NCBI RefSeq assembly: GCF_030272615.1
Contig: NC_081407.1
Location: forward strand, 140,682,897-140,746,896
Direction of reading: 5' to 3'
Length of the DNA stretch: 64,000 bases
Origin: Cryptomeria japonica
Taxonomy: Eukaryota; Streptophyta; Pinopsida; Cupressales; Cupressaceae
The notes below the pieces were generated by a model that was not told the origin of the DNA, did not search any database, and saw only the letters and a program-made list of their open reading frames with translations. This document shows, one piece after another, positions 11,420 through 21,774 of this stretch. The translations under genes were made by a program, and so were the position numbers. Every line of letters starts with the position of its first letter. Position 1 is the first letter of the stretch.

Positions 11420-12680
11420 ATTCTACATGCTTACCATGATACTCCTACCGCAGGGTATGGTAAGAATTACAGGGTGGTTTGGGAGAGATTCTCTTGGAAG
11501 GGTCTCAAAGATGATGTTCTACATCATGTCCATGAGTGTATGACGTGCCAACAGAATAAGTCTGAGCATACTTTTCCTGCTGGTTTGTTGCAGCCCTTAC
11601 CTATACCAGAACAGAAGTGGACAACGATCTCTATGGATTTCATTACAGGTCTTCCTCGGGTTCAGGGGAAAGATTGTATCTACGTCATAGTGGATAGGTT
11701 AACTAAATATGCCCACTTCTTTCCTATTGCAGTTGATTTCACAACATCTCAGGTAGTTGAGCTATTTTTCAGAGAGATGTTTAGACTCCATGGCCTCCCC
11801 AAGACCATAGTGAGTGACAGGGATAGCAGGTTCATGAGTTCTTTCTAGTAAGAACTTTTCAGGCTCGCCGGTACGAAATTGACACCTAGTACCAGCTACC
11901 ACCCACAGACATATGGGCAGACTGAGATTGTTAATAAGTGGGTTGAGGGGTATTTGCGCAGCTATGTGGCAGGACAACAGAAGGCATGGGTATGTTAGTT
12001 GTATTTGGGCGAGTATTGTTATAATACTACACACCATATGTCTATTGCTATGACTCCTTTCAGAGGCTGCTATGGTTACGATGCATTATCTTTTGTTGAT
12101 CTGGTTGTAGGTGACAGCAGGGCTCCTTTGGCATAGGATTGGTTACAGGAGAACTAGGATATCATGAGATCTCTCAGGGAGAATTTGCAGCAGGCACAAA
12201 ATCAACATAAGGTCTATGCTGATCGGCATAGGACTAAGAGGGTATTTGAGGTGGATGATATGGTTTTCCTACGTCTGCAGCCTTACTGGCAAAGCACCCT
12301 TAAAAGGGGTGGAGCTGAGAAGCTCAAGCCTCATTTTTACGGGCCATATAGGATTCTCATGTGCATTGGAGAGGTTGCCTATGAGATTGAGTTACTACCT
12401 GGTAGTCGGATTCATAATGTGTTCCATGTGTCCTGTCTGAAAATGGCACTGGGGCAACATATTGTAGCATCTCCCGATCTACCTCCCTTGGATGAGGAAG
12501 GTAAGCTGACGTTGGTTCCTAAGGAGATCTTGGAAGAGAGGGAACGTCGACTGAGGAGTAGGGTGATTCGATAGTACTCAATTCGTTGGAGGGGTCTCCC
12601 ATAGAGGACACCACTTGGGAGGGAGAGGCTATTTTGCAGCATCCAGCTTTGCAGTTGCTTGTGGGCAAGCATCTCTGAGA
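11420..12680 (+). pseudogene. Element A integrase with chromodomain-like tail (broken)
   Basis: The end of the HHCC zinc finger is CMTCQQNK (~11546). The catalytic core has WTTISMDFITGLP and IVSDRDSRFMSSF, followed by the conserved TSYHPQT-like block near 11890. The C-terminal part has the GPYRI and HNVFHVSCLK blocks. The final segment (12572-12677) reads YSIRWRGLP, EDTTWE and ILQHPAL, a chromodomain-like fold that in chromoviruses guides integration to chromatin. Breaks are TAG at ~11847, 11996, 12135, 12154 and 12572, plus a 1-bp deletion near 12598. Confidence 0.83.
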
Positions 12681-12689
12681 GGGGAGGAC
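12674..12689 (+). promoter_or_regulatory. Element A polypurine tract
   Basis: The purine-rich sequence GAGAGGGGAGGAC lies immediately before the 3' LTR and would prime plus-strand DNA synthesis. Confidence 0.75.
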
Positions 12690-14120
12690 TATCATGTCCC
12701 CTCTTTAGCTCTGTCTAGCAGAGACCTATGAGTTAGCCTATTACGGAGACTTGTAGGCTAGCAATGGTGGATAGAGACTCAATTAGGATATTTGGATTTG
12801 GTGTTTTTGGCAGTAGTAGACCAGTTTGGAGCAGTCCTTGATTTTAGGAGGCAGTTCCTACATTTTAGGAGGCAATTCCTACTTTTAGGAGGTTGTGACA
12901 GCGTCCAAGGTTGGGGATCCATAAGACCATTCCTTGGTTTCATTTAAGGAGATTTGGGTGTGTTTCCTAGTTTCTAGGAGCATCCCTAGATTTTAGGGAT
13001 GAGACTGCCAGTTGATCCATGATTTCCAACATCAGTCACAAACAGGTGACAGGTTCAGTTTCAGGCTTTTGGTGTGTTTCAAGCTTTTTGTAGCTATTTG
13101 GGTTATATTTTTAATATATTTAAATATTTCCTAAGTTAACATTTTAATATTTTAAATAAGGATATGTCTATAGCCATTTCAGAGTAATAAGGTGTTTTTG
13201 GCTTCATCTGGATTTGTATGCCCATGTGTTATAGCTCGTTGGAAAGGTCTTGAACTTTTCTAAATGATTTTCACTTGCCAGGGTCCTTTTGGCGCTTGGA
13301 GTTATTTTATATTGAAAAAGTGGTGTTTTCTCTATACTTGGTCGCCCAATATTGGGAAATATGACTTTATATTGAAGCGCACTTTTCATATATCTTTAGG
13401 GTTCGATTTGGAAGGAAAGAGATATAAGGAGAAGGAAACCTAATTTCTCAATATCTTTTACATATTGAAAACTTGTTTGGTACGATATTGCTCTGGTAGA
13501 GCAATTCTTCAATCTGGGACGCAAACCCCATGATTGGTACTGGCTAGGACGTAGCCCTCAGCTATTGATTGGCAGTGGATTCTTTTGGCATTGGAATTAT
13601 TGGTCAGAGTGTATGCGCTATTCCTTGTGGAGATTCAGATTGCTTGGTGAGGGTTTCAGCAGGGTGGTTGAATTTCCCAGCTGGGGCATGATTGTTTTAG
13701 CTTGATGCCACCATTACAGCAGGTACATTATACGCTATAAGTGGTGAAGACTTTCATTCAGCCATAGTTGGTGTTCTTGGTTTGTGTTCATCATCTACCC
13801 TTCAATTGGCGCTATTATTGGATGTAAGCACATCCCCAGTGCATAGGGAATAATCTGGATATTATAAATCAGAAATCTGCCTAGTACGATCTGTATCAAT
13901 TCTGATTTAATTGAATGTTCGTACTTGTTTCAGTTTCCTTCCTTATTTGTTGTTCTTTATTCATTACTTGCTTATATATTCAAAAAAATACAAAAGGAAA
14001 CCAAACATTCTGCAACTTCTCTCTATTTTGTAAGACCATCAGCAAAAATCACAGGAAAATATAGTTTATTATTTTAAAAATTATAGTAGATCAGCAAGGG
14101 GATCCATTAGGGATCTTTCA
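12690..14120 (+). repeat. Element A 3' LTR (1431 bp)
   Basis: It matches the 5' LTR from TCATGTCCCC to GGATCTTTCA. Its first two bases are TA instead of TG, a transition. Most other differences from the 5' LTR are also transitions or short indels. Confidence 0.87.
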
Positions 14121-14560
14121 GCTCTATAAAATAAAGAAGATTATCTCTTTTATGATAATTTAATAATGTACTTTCATTTATATTATATTTTATTATTTTA
14201 ATAGTGTGAATCTAAATCCTTATAAAATATCTACTTGATTTTATTAACTATATTTTGATAAATATAAAATTGAAAAAAATAAAAAACATGTATTTTTTAA
14301 AATATAAAGAAATCTCAAAAAAATAAAAAATATATCATTCCTAAAAATTCAGAGTCTTATAGCACTCAAATGATTTTAGTCAATCGCATTGAAGAAAAAT
14401 CATTTTTATAATTTATAAAGTTAAAATTTTCAATGTTAACTTTATAAAATTTAATTATTAAAAAAATAAATAAATTATATCTTGTAAATGGTATAAAATT
14501 AATTTATTAATAATTAATTAAAATTTGGCAAGTACTTTTTAAGATCTAAAAATAATATGT
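14121..14560. other. AT-rich spacer
   Basis: Long A/T runs between element A and the LINE fragment. No gene or element edge recognised. Confidence 0.5.
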
Positions 14561-14564
14561 GTAA

Positions 14565-15177
14565 TGTAGATCGCATGACTTTTGCTCCTTTCCCTCATGC
14601 CCAAGCTATGAAGGACAACTTCTTCGCTTCAAGTGTGTCCTCCCATGATGATGGAAGGTTTGCTAGATCAACCATCGGAGGTGGGGCTTTTTCTCCACAC
14701 ATTAATTGACATCCCTCTTTCATGGAAGCTATATGTAATGGTAGGATTTGCAAAACTTCTCTAGCACTCCACTCACAACACCATAACTCTAGCCTACGCC
14801 CTCAAACTTGGTAGGATAGACGTACTAGTAAGAGGAGATCTACTCAAGGGCAGTTGTCTATAGTGTCTCTCTTTGACCCTCCAATGAAATCTTTCATCAG
14901 TTGCAGTGTCCCTGATCGGCATGGTACTATTATCTCAGTTAGTCATTCAAACTTTGTTCCAGAAATTCATCTAGATGATTTGGTCTATGTCATGGAGGAA
15001 TTTTTATAAAACCAAGCTCTAATTTATAGATTTACCAAATTGTGGCCAAAGCCAAGTGATTTTAACAAATTGAAAATATTTTATGGAAGAAGGATTCTAT
15101 ATTTTTCCTTGCACCAAGGGGATTTTCATTTTGGAATTTGAGTCTTTTGCAAACAAGGTTTGTGTGCTAGAAAATAG
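14565..15177 (+). pseudogene. L1-type LINE ORF1 (DUF4283 type), 5' part before the nested insertions
   Basis: The plus-strand frame reads RMTFAPFPHAQAM..., later VYVMEEFL, ALIYRFTKLWPKPSDFNKL and EFESFANKVCVLEN. This is the DUF4283 domain found in plant L1 ORF1 (an RNA-binding, zinc-knuckle protein). Several nonsense codons interrupt it. The frame stops at 15177 inside a Ser codon where element C is inserted, and resumes at 44877. Joining the halves across one AATAG copy restores VLENS|TWIFQGDF. The match to the family is by motif, without alignment. Confidence 0.72.
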
Positions 15178-15204
15178 TGTTTATGGTGAAAAGTGGATAA
15201 TAAT
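15178..15204 (-). repeat. Element C 3' LTR, 27-bp outer piece cut off by element B
   Basis: It begins TGTTTATGG directly after the AATAG target duplication and ends ATAAT, the left target duplication of element B. The LTR resumes at 33745. Confidence 0.65.
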
Positions 15205-16680
15205 TGTATGCGGGAAAAGCGGGTCGATGAAACTCAAAATGTGAAAAATGATGTTCCAAGGGGCTTGTCCACACACCCACATGACTTCTTGGTGCAAGTT
15301 ATGGAGTCATGAAGAATGACTCAACTTCCCAAGGTAGGTTCCATGGTTCTCTATCTCACAAGGTCCCTCAAGCCAATGCCTTTGCTCTTAGATCACTGAG
15401 CAAGTTGACTTAGGGATGACGAATGCAAGAATGAGGGGTGCTTTAGATTGATATTAACATGAATGCATCCTATTTATGCATGATTCTACAAATGAGTTAA
15501 ACTAGATGATAAGATGACAAGGTTAGTAATAATGCTGTCCTAACATGATATACTAGTTAATGATTTAAACTAATGATAATAGAAATACTCTAAAATGCTT
15601 ATTAGATTAATTCCTATTATAAAGAGAGGCTAGATGTATTGATAAAATTGAGCATAAATGAGATACTAAAAGCTTGGATCCCCTAAAATGGAGGAATGAG
15701 AGCTCTATTTATAGGGAAAATAGGGCAATGGATGGTCAAGATTGGAGGAGTTAATCAAGGGTCAGGATTGAAAGTTATCAATCCATGTTTACATTTTTTA
15801 CCAATGAAATGGTGACAATTGTCAACATAAGACTGCTTGACAGGAGAGGTAAGAAGCATTAAATGCTTGAGAAGACCTCATGGTTATCTTAGAAGGTAAG
15901 GGTTAAGGTTAGGTTAAGGTTATCCATTGGATAAAGCTTTTACCCAAAGGGTAAACTATTGTGCAAGGGTTAAAGGGATAACCATGGTCAAAGCAATGAA
16001 TGCTTGATGAGACCTCTGGGTTAGATGAGGGTTGAGTTAGGCAAAAAGTGTCTAACCATGCCACAAAGGGTTAGTTAACCATTAATGGTTTGAAGACTTT
16101 GGGGACAAATTTGTAAGAGTCCTTCCAAATTTGGGGGTATTCAACAAGTTAGCTTGTTGAAGGCATAAAGGTTTTAATGCCTTTTGAAGACTTTACTCCA
16201 AATTTGAGAAGTGACCTCCTCAAATTTAGGGACAGGGGATAATGGATGGGTTTAGGCTAATTGATTAGGATTAGATGGATTCTAGAAGAATTTAGGAAGA
16301 GGGTTATGAGGCAAGTGGGAGATGTAGAAAAATGCAAGTGAGTGGGGAAAATATAATTTAATAAAATTAATTTATTTCAAATTGGTTGCAAGCTCGGAAA
16401 TAAAATAAATTAGATTTATTTAATTGGGGTAAACTATTTAATTAAATGTTAATTTAATTAAAAAGTAGAGAGAATGGATTTAATTAAATAAAATGATTTA
16501 TTCAATTAAATGACATAAAGGACTTAAGTGAATTTAAATAAATAAATTGGATAATTTATTTAATTAAATAGAAGAATGTGGATGATTTAATTAAATTAGA
16601 TTTAACTATTTATAGAGGAATGAGAATAAAATGAATATTAAATATTCATTTAGGAATATGGTCATTTTTATACGTCTACA
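15205..16680 (-). repeat. Element B 3' LTR (1476 bp)
   Basis: In plus orientation it runs from TGTATGCGGG to CGTCTACA and matches 32269-33739. A minus-strand TATA box (CCCTATAAATAGAG) lies at 15716-15703. The portion 16340-16640 is a chain of AT-only palindromic segments built from TTAATTAAAT and ATTTATTTAATT. Confidence 0.9.
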
Positions 16681-16696
16681 TTTTGCCCCTCTTTGA
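16681..16696 (-). promoter_or_regulatory. Element B polypurine tract
   Basis: On the minus strand TCAAAGAGGGGCAAAA ends exactly where the 3' LTR (TGTAGACG...) begins. Nearly the same word precedes the 3' LTRs of elements C and D. Confidence 0.8.
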
Positions 16697-16726
16697 AGTG
16701 ACGTGTGTGCAAATGTTGATTCAAAG
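16691..16726 (-). other. Stem-loop abutting the element B polypurine tract
   Basis: CTTTGAA (16691-16697) and TTCAAAG (16720-16726) can pair around a ~22-nt loop. Equivalent stems sit at the same place in elements C and D. Confidence 0.5.
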
Positions 16727-16848
16727 AAAATGATGTATCGTCATGATTTGGTTATTATCAGTGTGATGTCGTGTCGAGATGTTCATGTCATGCCCCAGAT
16801 TTGATAACCGATGCCCCAAATTTGATAAATGATGTTGATAATGCCCCC

Positions 16849-16926
16849 TTGGGAGATGAATAAAAAATTTGATTGTATTTTAAATTTTTGTCTATGTTGA
16901 ATGCAATAAGTTGATTCATCTCCCGA
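16849..16926 (+). promoter_or_regulatory. Inverted repeat upstream of the element B antisense gene
   Basis: GGGAGATGAAT (16851-16861) and ATTCATCTCCC (16914-16924) are perfect inverted repeats of 11 bp, extendable by two pairs. They lie about 170 bp upstream of the antisense ATG. Element C has a perfect 11-bp inverted repeat of different sequence in the same place. Confidence 0.55.
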
Positions 16927-17005
16927 TAAGAATGTTTGCGAGAGTTAGAAATGAGACCACGATCAGTTTACGTGTTCGTCCACACAACCCTAATTTTCAT
17001 TTACC

Positions 17006-17016
17006 CTATAAAAAGG
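17006..17016 (+). promoter_or_regulatory. TATA box of the element B antisense PMD gene
   Basis: CTATAAAAAGG on the plus strand, 75-85 bp upstream of the ATG at 17090. It follows TCCACACAACCCTAA, a stretch shared in similar form with element C, whose antisense gene has CTATAAGATAG about 90 bp upstream of its ATG. Confidence 0.6.
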
Positions 17017-17229
17017 TAAAAAGTAATTTATTTTGTCTCATTTGTGCTTGTTGACTTTGGAGAGAGTGACACTTGGAGAAGAAGACAAAATGCTGATTCA
17101 TTTTGCTTCTCATCGATTCGAGCGTGTTCGGAGGTATCAAAGGCCCACCACGTATGGACCACCGGTAAGTCATCCTTTTTTACCCCTTTTTTATTTTTGT
17201 TATATAGTTTTTAGGCATGTTTTTGAATT

Positions 17230-17660
17230 TTTCCACGCGAGTTAAACGGTTTAGCGCATTGGATAAAAACCGTAGCGCATACGATAAGTTGTGTAGCGCG
17301 TAGTGTTTAAATAAGTAGGGTAGCGTCCGGGTAGAATAGGATAGCGCAGGGTTGGGTTAGGGTAGCGCATAGAACTAGGTTAGCGCATCGAGGGCATAGG
17401 GTAGTGCGTGGAGGAAAAAGATTAGCGTGTAGGAAAGACCTACCGCATAGGGTTAGCAGGGGCTCACACGGGTAGAGTAGGATAGCGCGTAGGCATGACC
17501 TAGCGCATAGGGTTAGGTTCGCAGCGTAGGGACCAAGTAGGATAGCGCATAGCATATAAGTAGCGCAGAGGGTAGTTTAGATGGCACGTTGATAGGATAG
17601 GGTAGCGCATAGGTTTAGGCTAGCACATAGATAAGATTGTTTAGCGCATGAGCGGAAAAA
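17230..17660 (+). repeat. TAGCGCAT motif array in the antisense PMD intron (element B)
   Basis: The word TAGCGCAT occurs about eight times exactly, with about ten one- or two-base variants (TAGCGCGT, TAGCGCAG, TAGCACAT), typically 20-35 bp apart and often followed by AGGGTTAG or AGG. The spacers are not conserved, so this is a motif cluster rather than a simple satellite. The reverse complement ATGCGCTA is clustered in the gag leader at 30050-30410 and 31920-32185. Confidence 0.85.
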
Positions 17661-17850
17661 TTTGGGTAAAGTAGATTTTTTGGATGAAGAAAAATAGGTA
17701 GGTTTTTGCCAGTTTTGTCGGGATGGGTATGAATTTCAGTCTGCGTGTCGGTTGTCATTGTTTTGATAAGTTGTCCAATATGAGTTCCGATATGTGGTTT
17801 TTGATATGGATGTTTTGATATGAACTTGATTTGATATGCTTCGTTTCAAG

Positions 17851-18030
17851 TTGATATATATGTGGAACTTGAGTTGTTTTACAAGCTGATATGATTATAG
17901 AACTTGAGTTGTGTTACAAGTTGATATGAATGTGAAACTTGAGTTGTTTTACAAGTTGATATGATGTGAAACTTGAGTTGTTTTACAAGTTGATATGATT
18001 GTGGAACTTGAGTTGTTTTACAAGTTGATA
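17851..18030 (+). repeat. 35-bp tandem repeat in the antisense PMD intron
   Basis: About five adjacent copies of a unit containing 'ggaacttgagttgttttac' and 'aagttgatatga' lie just upstream of the branch/acceptor region of the intron ending at 18167. Confidence 0.75.
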
Positions 18031-20443
18031 TGAGTTGATATGGAAATGGATTTGATATGATGTGGAACTTGATTAGATTTTCAATGTTTCAAGTTGATAT
18101 GAAGTTGATTTGGATATGAATTGATTTGATGAGGGAACTGATATTGGACTTGTTTTGTTTGTGACAGGAGCGCATTGGGGTTGTTCAGTCGCGAGAGAAA
18201 TTTCTAAGACCATGGTCATTGATACCACAATTGACACAGGCTGACAGGGATATCATTGAGAGGTGTGGCCTATCCTCTTTGTTAGAGATGCCCCAGTTTA
18301 TCATTAACCGAGGTTTATTGACAGTGTTGGCCAAGAGGTGGCATAGTGACACCAACACCTTCCATTTGCCGACAGGCAAGATCACAGTGACACTCGAAGA
18401 TTGCTACCAAATTCTGCGGATTCCTATGGTAGGTGCATTGTTACCATATGAGAAGATAGAGGAGGGTGGGACAAAGGCACTTCATAGGATTCTACAGGAT
18501 GATACGATTTGCGGATATGAGATCCCTTGGTAGGAGTTCATTGATTTGGATTACGCTCCTCTACCATTAGTGCTGGCAAGATTCATAAGTGATTTCTTAT
18601 GTCTCGACCGTAGGTCGAAGGGACTGGTAGTAGGATGGGGGTTGGTCCTGGAGGACATGGTGACATAGGGTCGCCGATTTGCATGGGGTCGGCTATGTTG
18701 GCCCACTTATACAGGGATCTACATCAAGTGGTTTACTTGGGGTACAATAGTCTATCCGCTGGAGTGACACTGCTACAGGTATGGGCGTGGGAGCATATTC
18801 CTGTAGCCAGGTCACTTGTGGACAAAGATAGGCATGTTGGGTGTGCTTATGCATACGGATATCGAGGGATAGTTGTCCAGCATAAGCTGGGCAAACTAGA
18901 GCATTGGAGGAGAGTTTTAGATGATATTGATACGATCGTTTGGAGATCGTACATGGAGTGCAAGGTATGGGCAGAGGATGGGATGGAGATGCCCTATGTC
19001 TACATGTCCCAATTTTTGATAGGTCAGACGCCCTTTGTTATTGAGAGACTTCTGCATAGCCGAGTGTTATGGCAGTATGGTCGTCAGTAGGGAGTTCCAT
19101 AGGGAGCATGCTTATATGCTTGTCAGAGATAGGATATACCAGAGTGGGGACCCACTATTGATAGCGCGTGCGGCGGTCGAGGAGTTATTTCACTTTGTCG
19201 ACCAGATATGGAACTACGCCTATGGGGTAGTGGACGCAGGGATGACAAAGGAGTTCGCCACACTGTTTGCAGTACATGTTGTGGCTAGGATATCAGATCT
19301 AGCGGAGATGATTCCCACGTTTGACGATGATGAGGATGACCAGCCCGAGAGGCTAGGGAGACAGGGAGAGGATGGAGAGGAGTTGGACGAGGGAGGTGGG
19401 GATGGTGGAGCTGATGATGGTGGAGATGGTAGAGGAGGTGGTCGAGGTCGACGAGGGGATAGAGGGAGGAGAGGAGATAGGGGTGGAGATCAGGGGAGGA
19501 GACGAGATAGGGGTGGTGATGGTGGTGATAGAGGGATTCGGGTGGAGAGAGCAGTGCGGTGAGTTGTGGTGGATAGAGGGAGAGGAGGTTTAGCTATTAG
19601 AGCTGGGGGAGAGGAGCAGGTAAGAGAGGTGATAGCAGTGATGGGAGGGACTGATGAGTTTAGACAGTCGGCTCATAGGAGGAGGTCTGATGTGTTACCC
19701 CCACCAGCACCGAGGACAGGGAGAGGGACAGGGGGTACCACTTCAAAGGTACCCATCCAGATGCAGATTCTGACGCACTGGGAGGATGTGCAAATTAGGT
19801 CGTTGCAATTATCAGTGCAGCACCTGCAGACATAGCTACTGGCGCATCAACGGTAGATTACACAGCTGACTATTGAGTGGGATACAGATCTAGAGCGGTT
19901 GGGTCGTTCTGAGGCTCGAGCAAAGGCTTTAGAGAGAGCTGCGGTGGGTGGCTCGATGAGAGATACCCTGAGAGAGGTGGCTTTGATAGCCAAGGAGGCG
20001 GAGTATTACCGGAGGCATTACGAGGATGCGGTGCCTAGGGAGCGGCGAGTGCCGAGTTTTACAGCTTTGAGATCCAGCCGATCCAGAGAGACTGGTTCAA
20101 GGATAGAGAGCAGAGGCGTGACAGGGCCTACTAGACAAGATCCACCTGGAGATCCAGGTGCTGGGACATCAGCTGCGAGACCGTCACCCTCAGGAGATAC
20201 TCATACCTAAGAGACGTTGTCTCCATTGTATTTTGATCATTTTGTTGTATAGGCACAGACATGACATATTTTGTACATTGATCATTTTTGAGATATATAT
20301 GACACCATTTTCCTTGATCCTTATGTGATGTGTTATGGATGATGCTTTCTATATGATTTTGATGTTTCTATGATGATGATGCAATGCTTAGATGTATGTG
20401 ATTTGAAATGTGATGAATATGATGTGTTAGTGTATGATGCTAT

Positions 20444-20733
20444 GAGATGTATCTTAAACATGAGATGTATGATATGATATGTTGTGAGATGTATGTTGAA
20501 AATGAGATGTATGATATGATATGTTGTGAGATATATCTTGAAAATGAGATGTATGATATGATATGTTGTGAGATGTATCTTGAAAATGAGATGTATGATG
20601 TGATATGTTGTGAGATGTATCTTGAAAATGAGATGTATGATATGGTATGATGTGAGATGTATCTTGAAAATGAGATGTATGATATGCTATGCTATGAAAT
20701 GTATCTTGAAAATGAGATGTATGATATGATATG
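20444..20733 (+). repeat. 42-bp tandem repeat, seven copies, downstream of the PMD gene
   Basis: Seven head-to-tail copies of a 42-bp unit ('gagatgtatcttgaaaatga' plus 'gatgtatgatatgatatgtt' plus 'gt'), a few substitutions apart. The unit is a multiple of three, so it produces an open frame spelling NEMYDMICCEMYLE. I do not regard that as a real protein because it lies past the PMD stop codon and is pure repeat. Confidence 0.85.
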
Positions 20734-21774
20734 CACCTAATTGAACATCCTCATTCTTCTGTTTGTCATCTCTGTATAATCACATGTTTTTGCTTTCTTT
20801 GTAGGTATCATCATTAAGCATTGATTTGCTGGGATATGTTGAAAATTTATACAAGCATAATGGTATAATTGAACCATAATGACCCGAGACAAATTTACAT
20901 GATTTTTGATTTTGCAAGATAGCACAAGCGTCAAGGTATAATTGAACCAGGACGACCTGAGTGCGGATTGTGTATAAACAGACAAGATTAAACCATTTGT
21001 ATGCGCGAAGTGGAATCATGTCTTCAGTGATATGTTGTGAATCACGCCTCGAGACAAGTATTTGCACAGTACAAGTGATCACCTCACAGATAGAAAACTA
21101 AAAAAAAATATTGGAGTCCCCATGACTTTCTCTAGCTTAATGCATCGTTGAGAATATGTAGAGGAGCCAATAGTTCAAAAAGTTCAAGCGCAAAATAGTC
21201 AAAACTTTATGCAAGATGCAAACATTTGATACTTCAGAAAATCACCCACCATGTTTTGTGAATCCTTTTAAATGATCAATGTTTGTTTTTGTGATTGTTT
21301 ATTTGTTTGTTGGATATGATGCTCTGAGTTTGCTGCAAGTTTTTGATGTTCTGAATGTACTGCAAGTTTTGATGTTCTGAACGTACTGCAAGTTTTGATG
21401 TTTTGAATGTATTGCAAGTTTTGATGAATGCTGCCCCTAGCTGAGTTTTCCTCTTAATGTGGATATGTACAGTGAATACCAAGCCATGGTGGGATGCGGT
21501 GAAAGGATATGTGGATAAACCAGGATAGTGACTACGCTAAGTTTGCCCTGGATAATGTGATAAAATGGTGGGCGATGGCTGATAGTGCTTAACTGTGGAT
21601 ATAACGACTTGTTAGTAAAGATAGATAGAGGAGATGTCCTCTCGCAATAGCGCATGTTGCCATGTTTTCACCAGTTGCTTTTATTGTACCTTTTTATTTG
21701 CTTTTTCTTGATTTTTTTATTTTTATTTTTATATTTTCCATGCATTAGACTTCTCAATTGTAGTATTTCTTTAG
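20734..21774. other. Element B region between antisense gene and integrase end
   Basis: No coding frame supported on either strand. It holds four short tandem 'ctgcaagttttgatgttctga' units (about 21325-21425), and single GCGCAT/ATGCGC words near 21650. It is the shared 3' flank of the two opposed transcription units. Confidence 0.45.

Larger units (their letters stand above)
6419..14120 (+). mobile_element. Element A: Ty3-type (chromovirus-like) LTR retrotransposon, inactivated
   Basis: Two ~1.43 kb LTRs flank an internal region with gag (zinc knuckle), protease, reverse transcriptase, RNase H, integrase and a chromodomain-like end, in the Ty3 order. The initiator-Met type primer site and a GA-rich polypurine tract are in place. 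The LTRs differ by several percent by eye, mainly transitions, so the insertion is not recent. More than ten nonsense codons, nearly all TAG, and a few frameshifts break the polyprotein. No matching 5-bp target duplication is visible (left AAGAC, right GCTCT), so the flanks have mutated or the element is an inter-element recombinant. Confidence 0.88.
17090..20210 (+). pseudogene. Antisense plant mobile domain (PMD) gene of element B, two exons
   Basis: Exon 1 is 17090-17164 (25 codons, MLIHFASHRFERVRRYQRP...) with donor CCG|GTAAGT. Exon 2 starts at 18168 after TTTGTGACAG and runs to TAA 20208-20210, phase 0, giving about 700 codons. Exon 2 carries the PMD signature: LTVLAKRWHSDTNTFHLPTG, KITVTLEDCYQILRIPMVG, GSAMLAHLYRDL and LLQVWAWEHIPVAR. 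An acidic stretch and an arginine/glycine-rich tail follow (~19400-19560), then a helical C-terminus. PMD proteins include host MAIN/MAIL1 factors of nuclear silencing and many transposon-encoded relatives. Breaks are TAG 18531, frameshifts near 18690 and 19080, TGA 19560, and TAG 19833 and ~19854. It is opposite to gag-pol and has its own TATA box. Confidence 0.8.

Noticed and set aside
16681-16696. Primer binding site directly after the left LTR of element B
   Set aside because: The sequence is a reverse-complement polypurine tract; all coding domains read on the minus strand and the true primer site is at 32245-32264.
17230-17660. Possible CRISPR-like array
   Set aside because: The repeated word is only ~8 bp, spacing is irregular, spacers are not of one length, and the context is a plant retrotransposon intron.
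20447-20650. Open frame spelling repeated NEMYDMICCEMYLE
   Set aside because: Product of a 42-bp tandem repeat whose length is divisible by three; it lies after the PMD stop codon and has no independent support.
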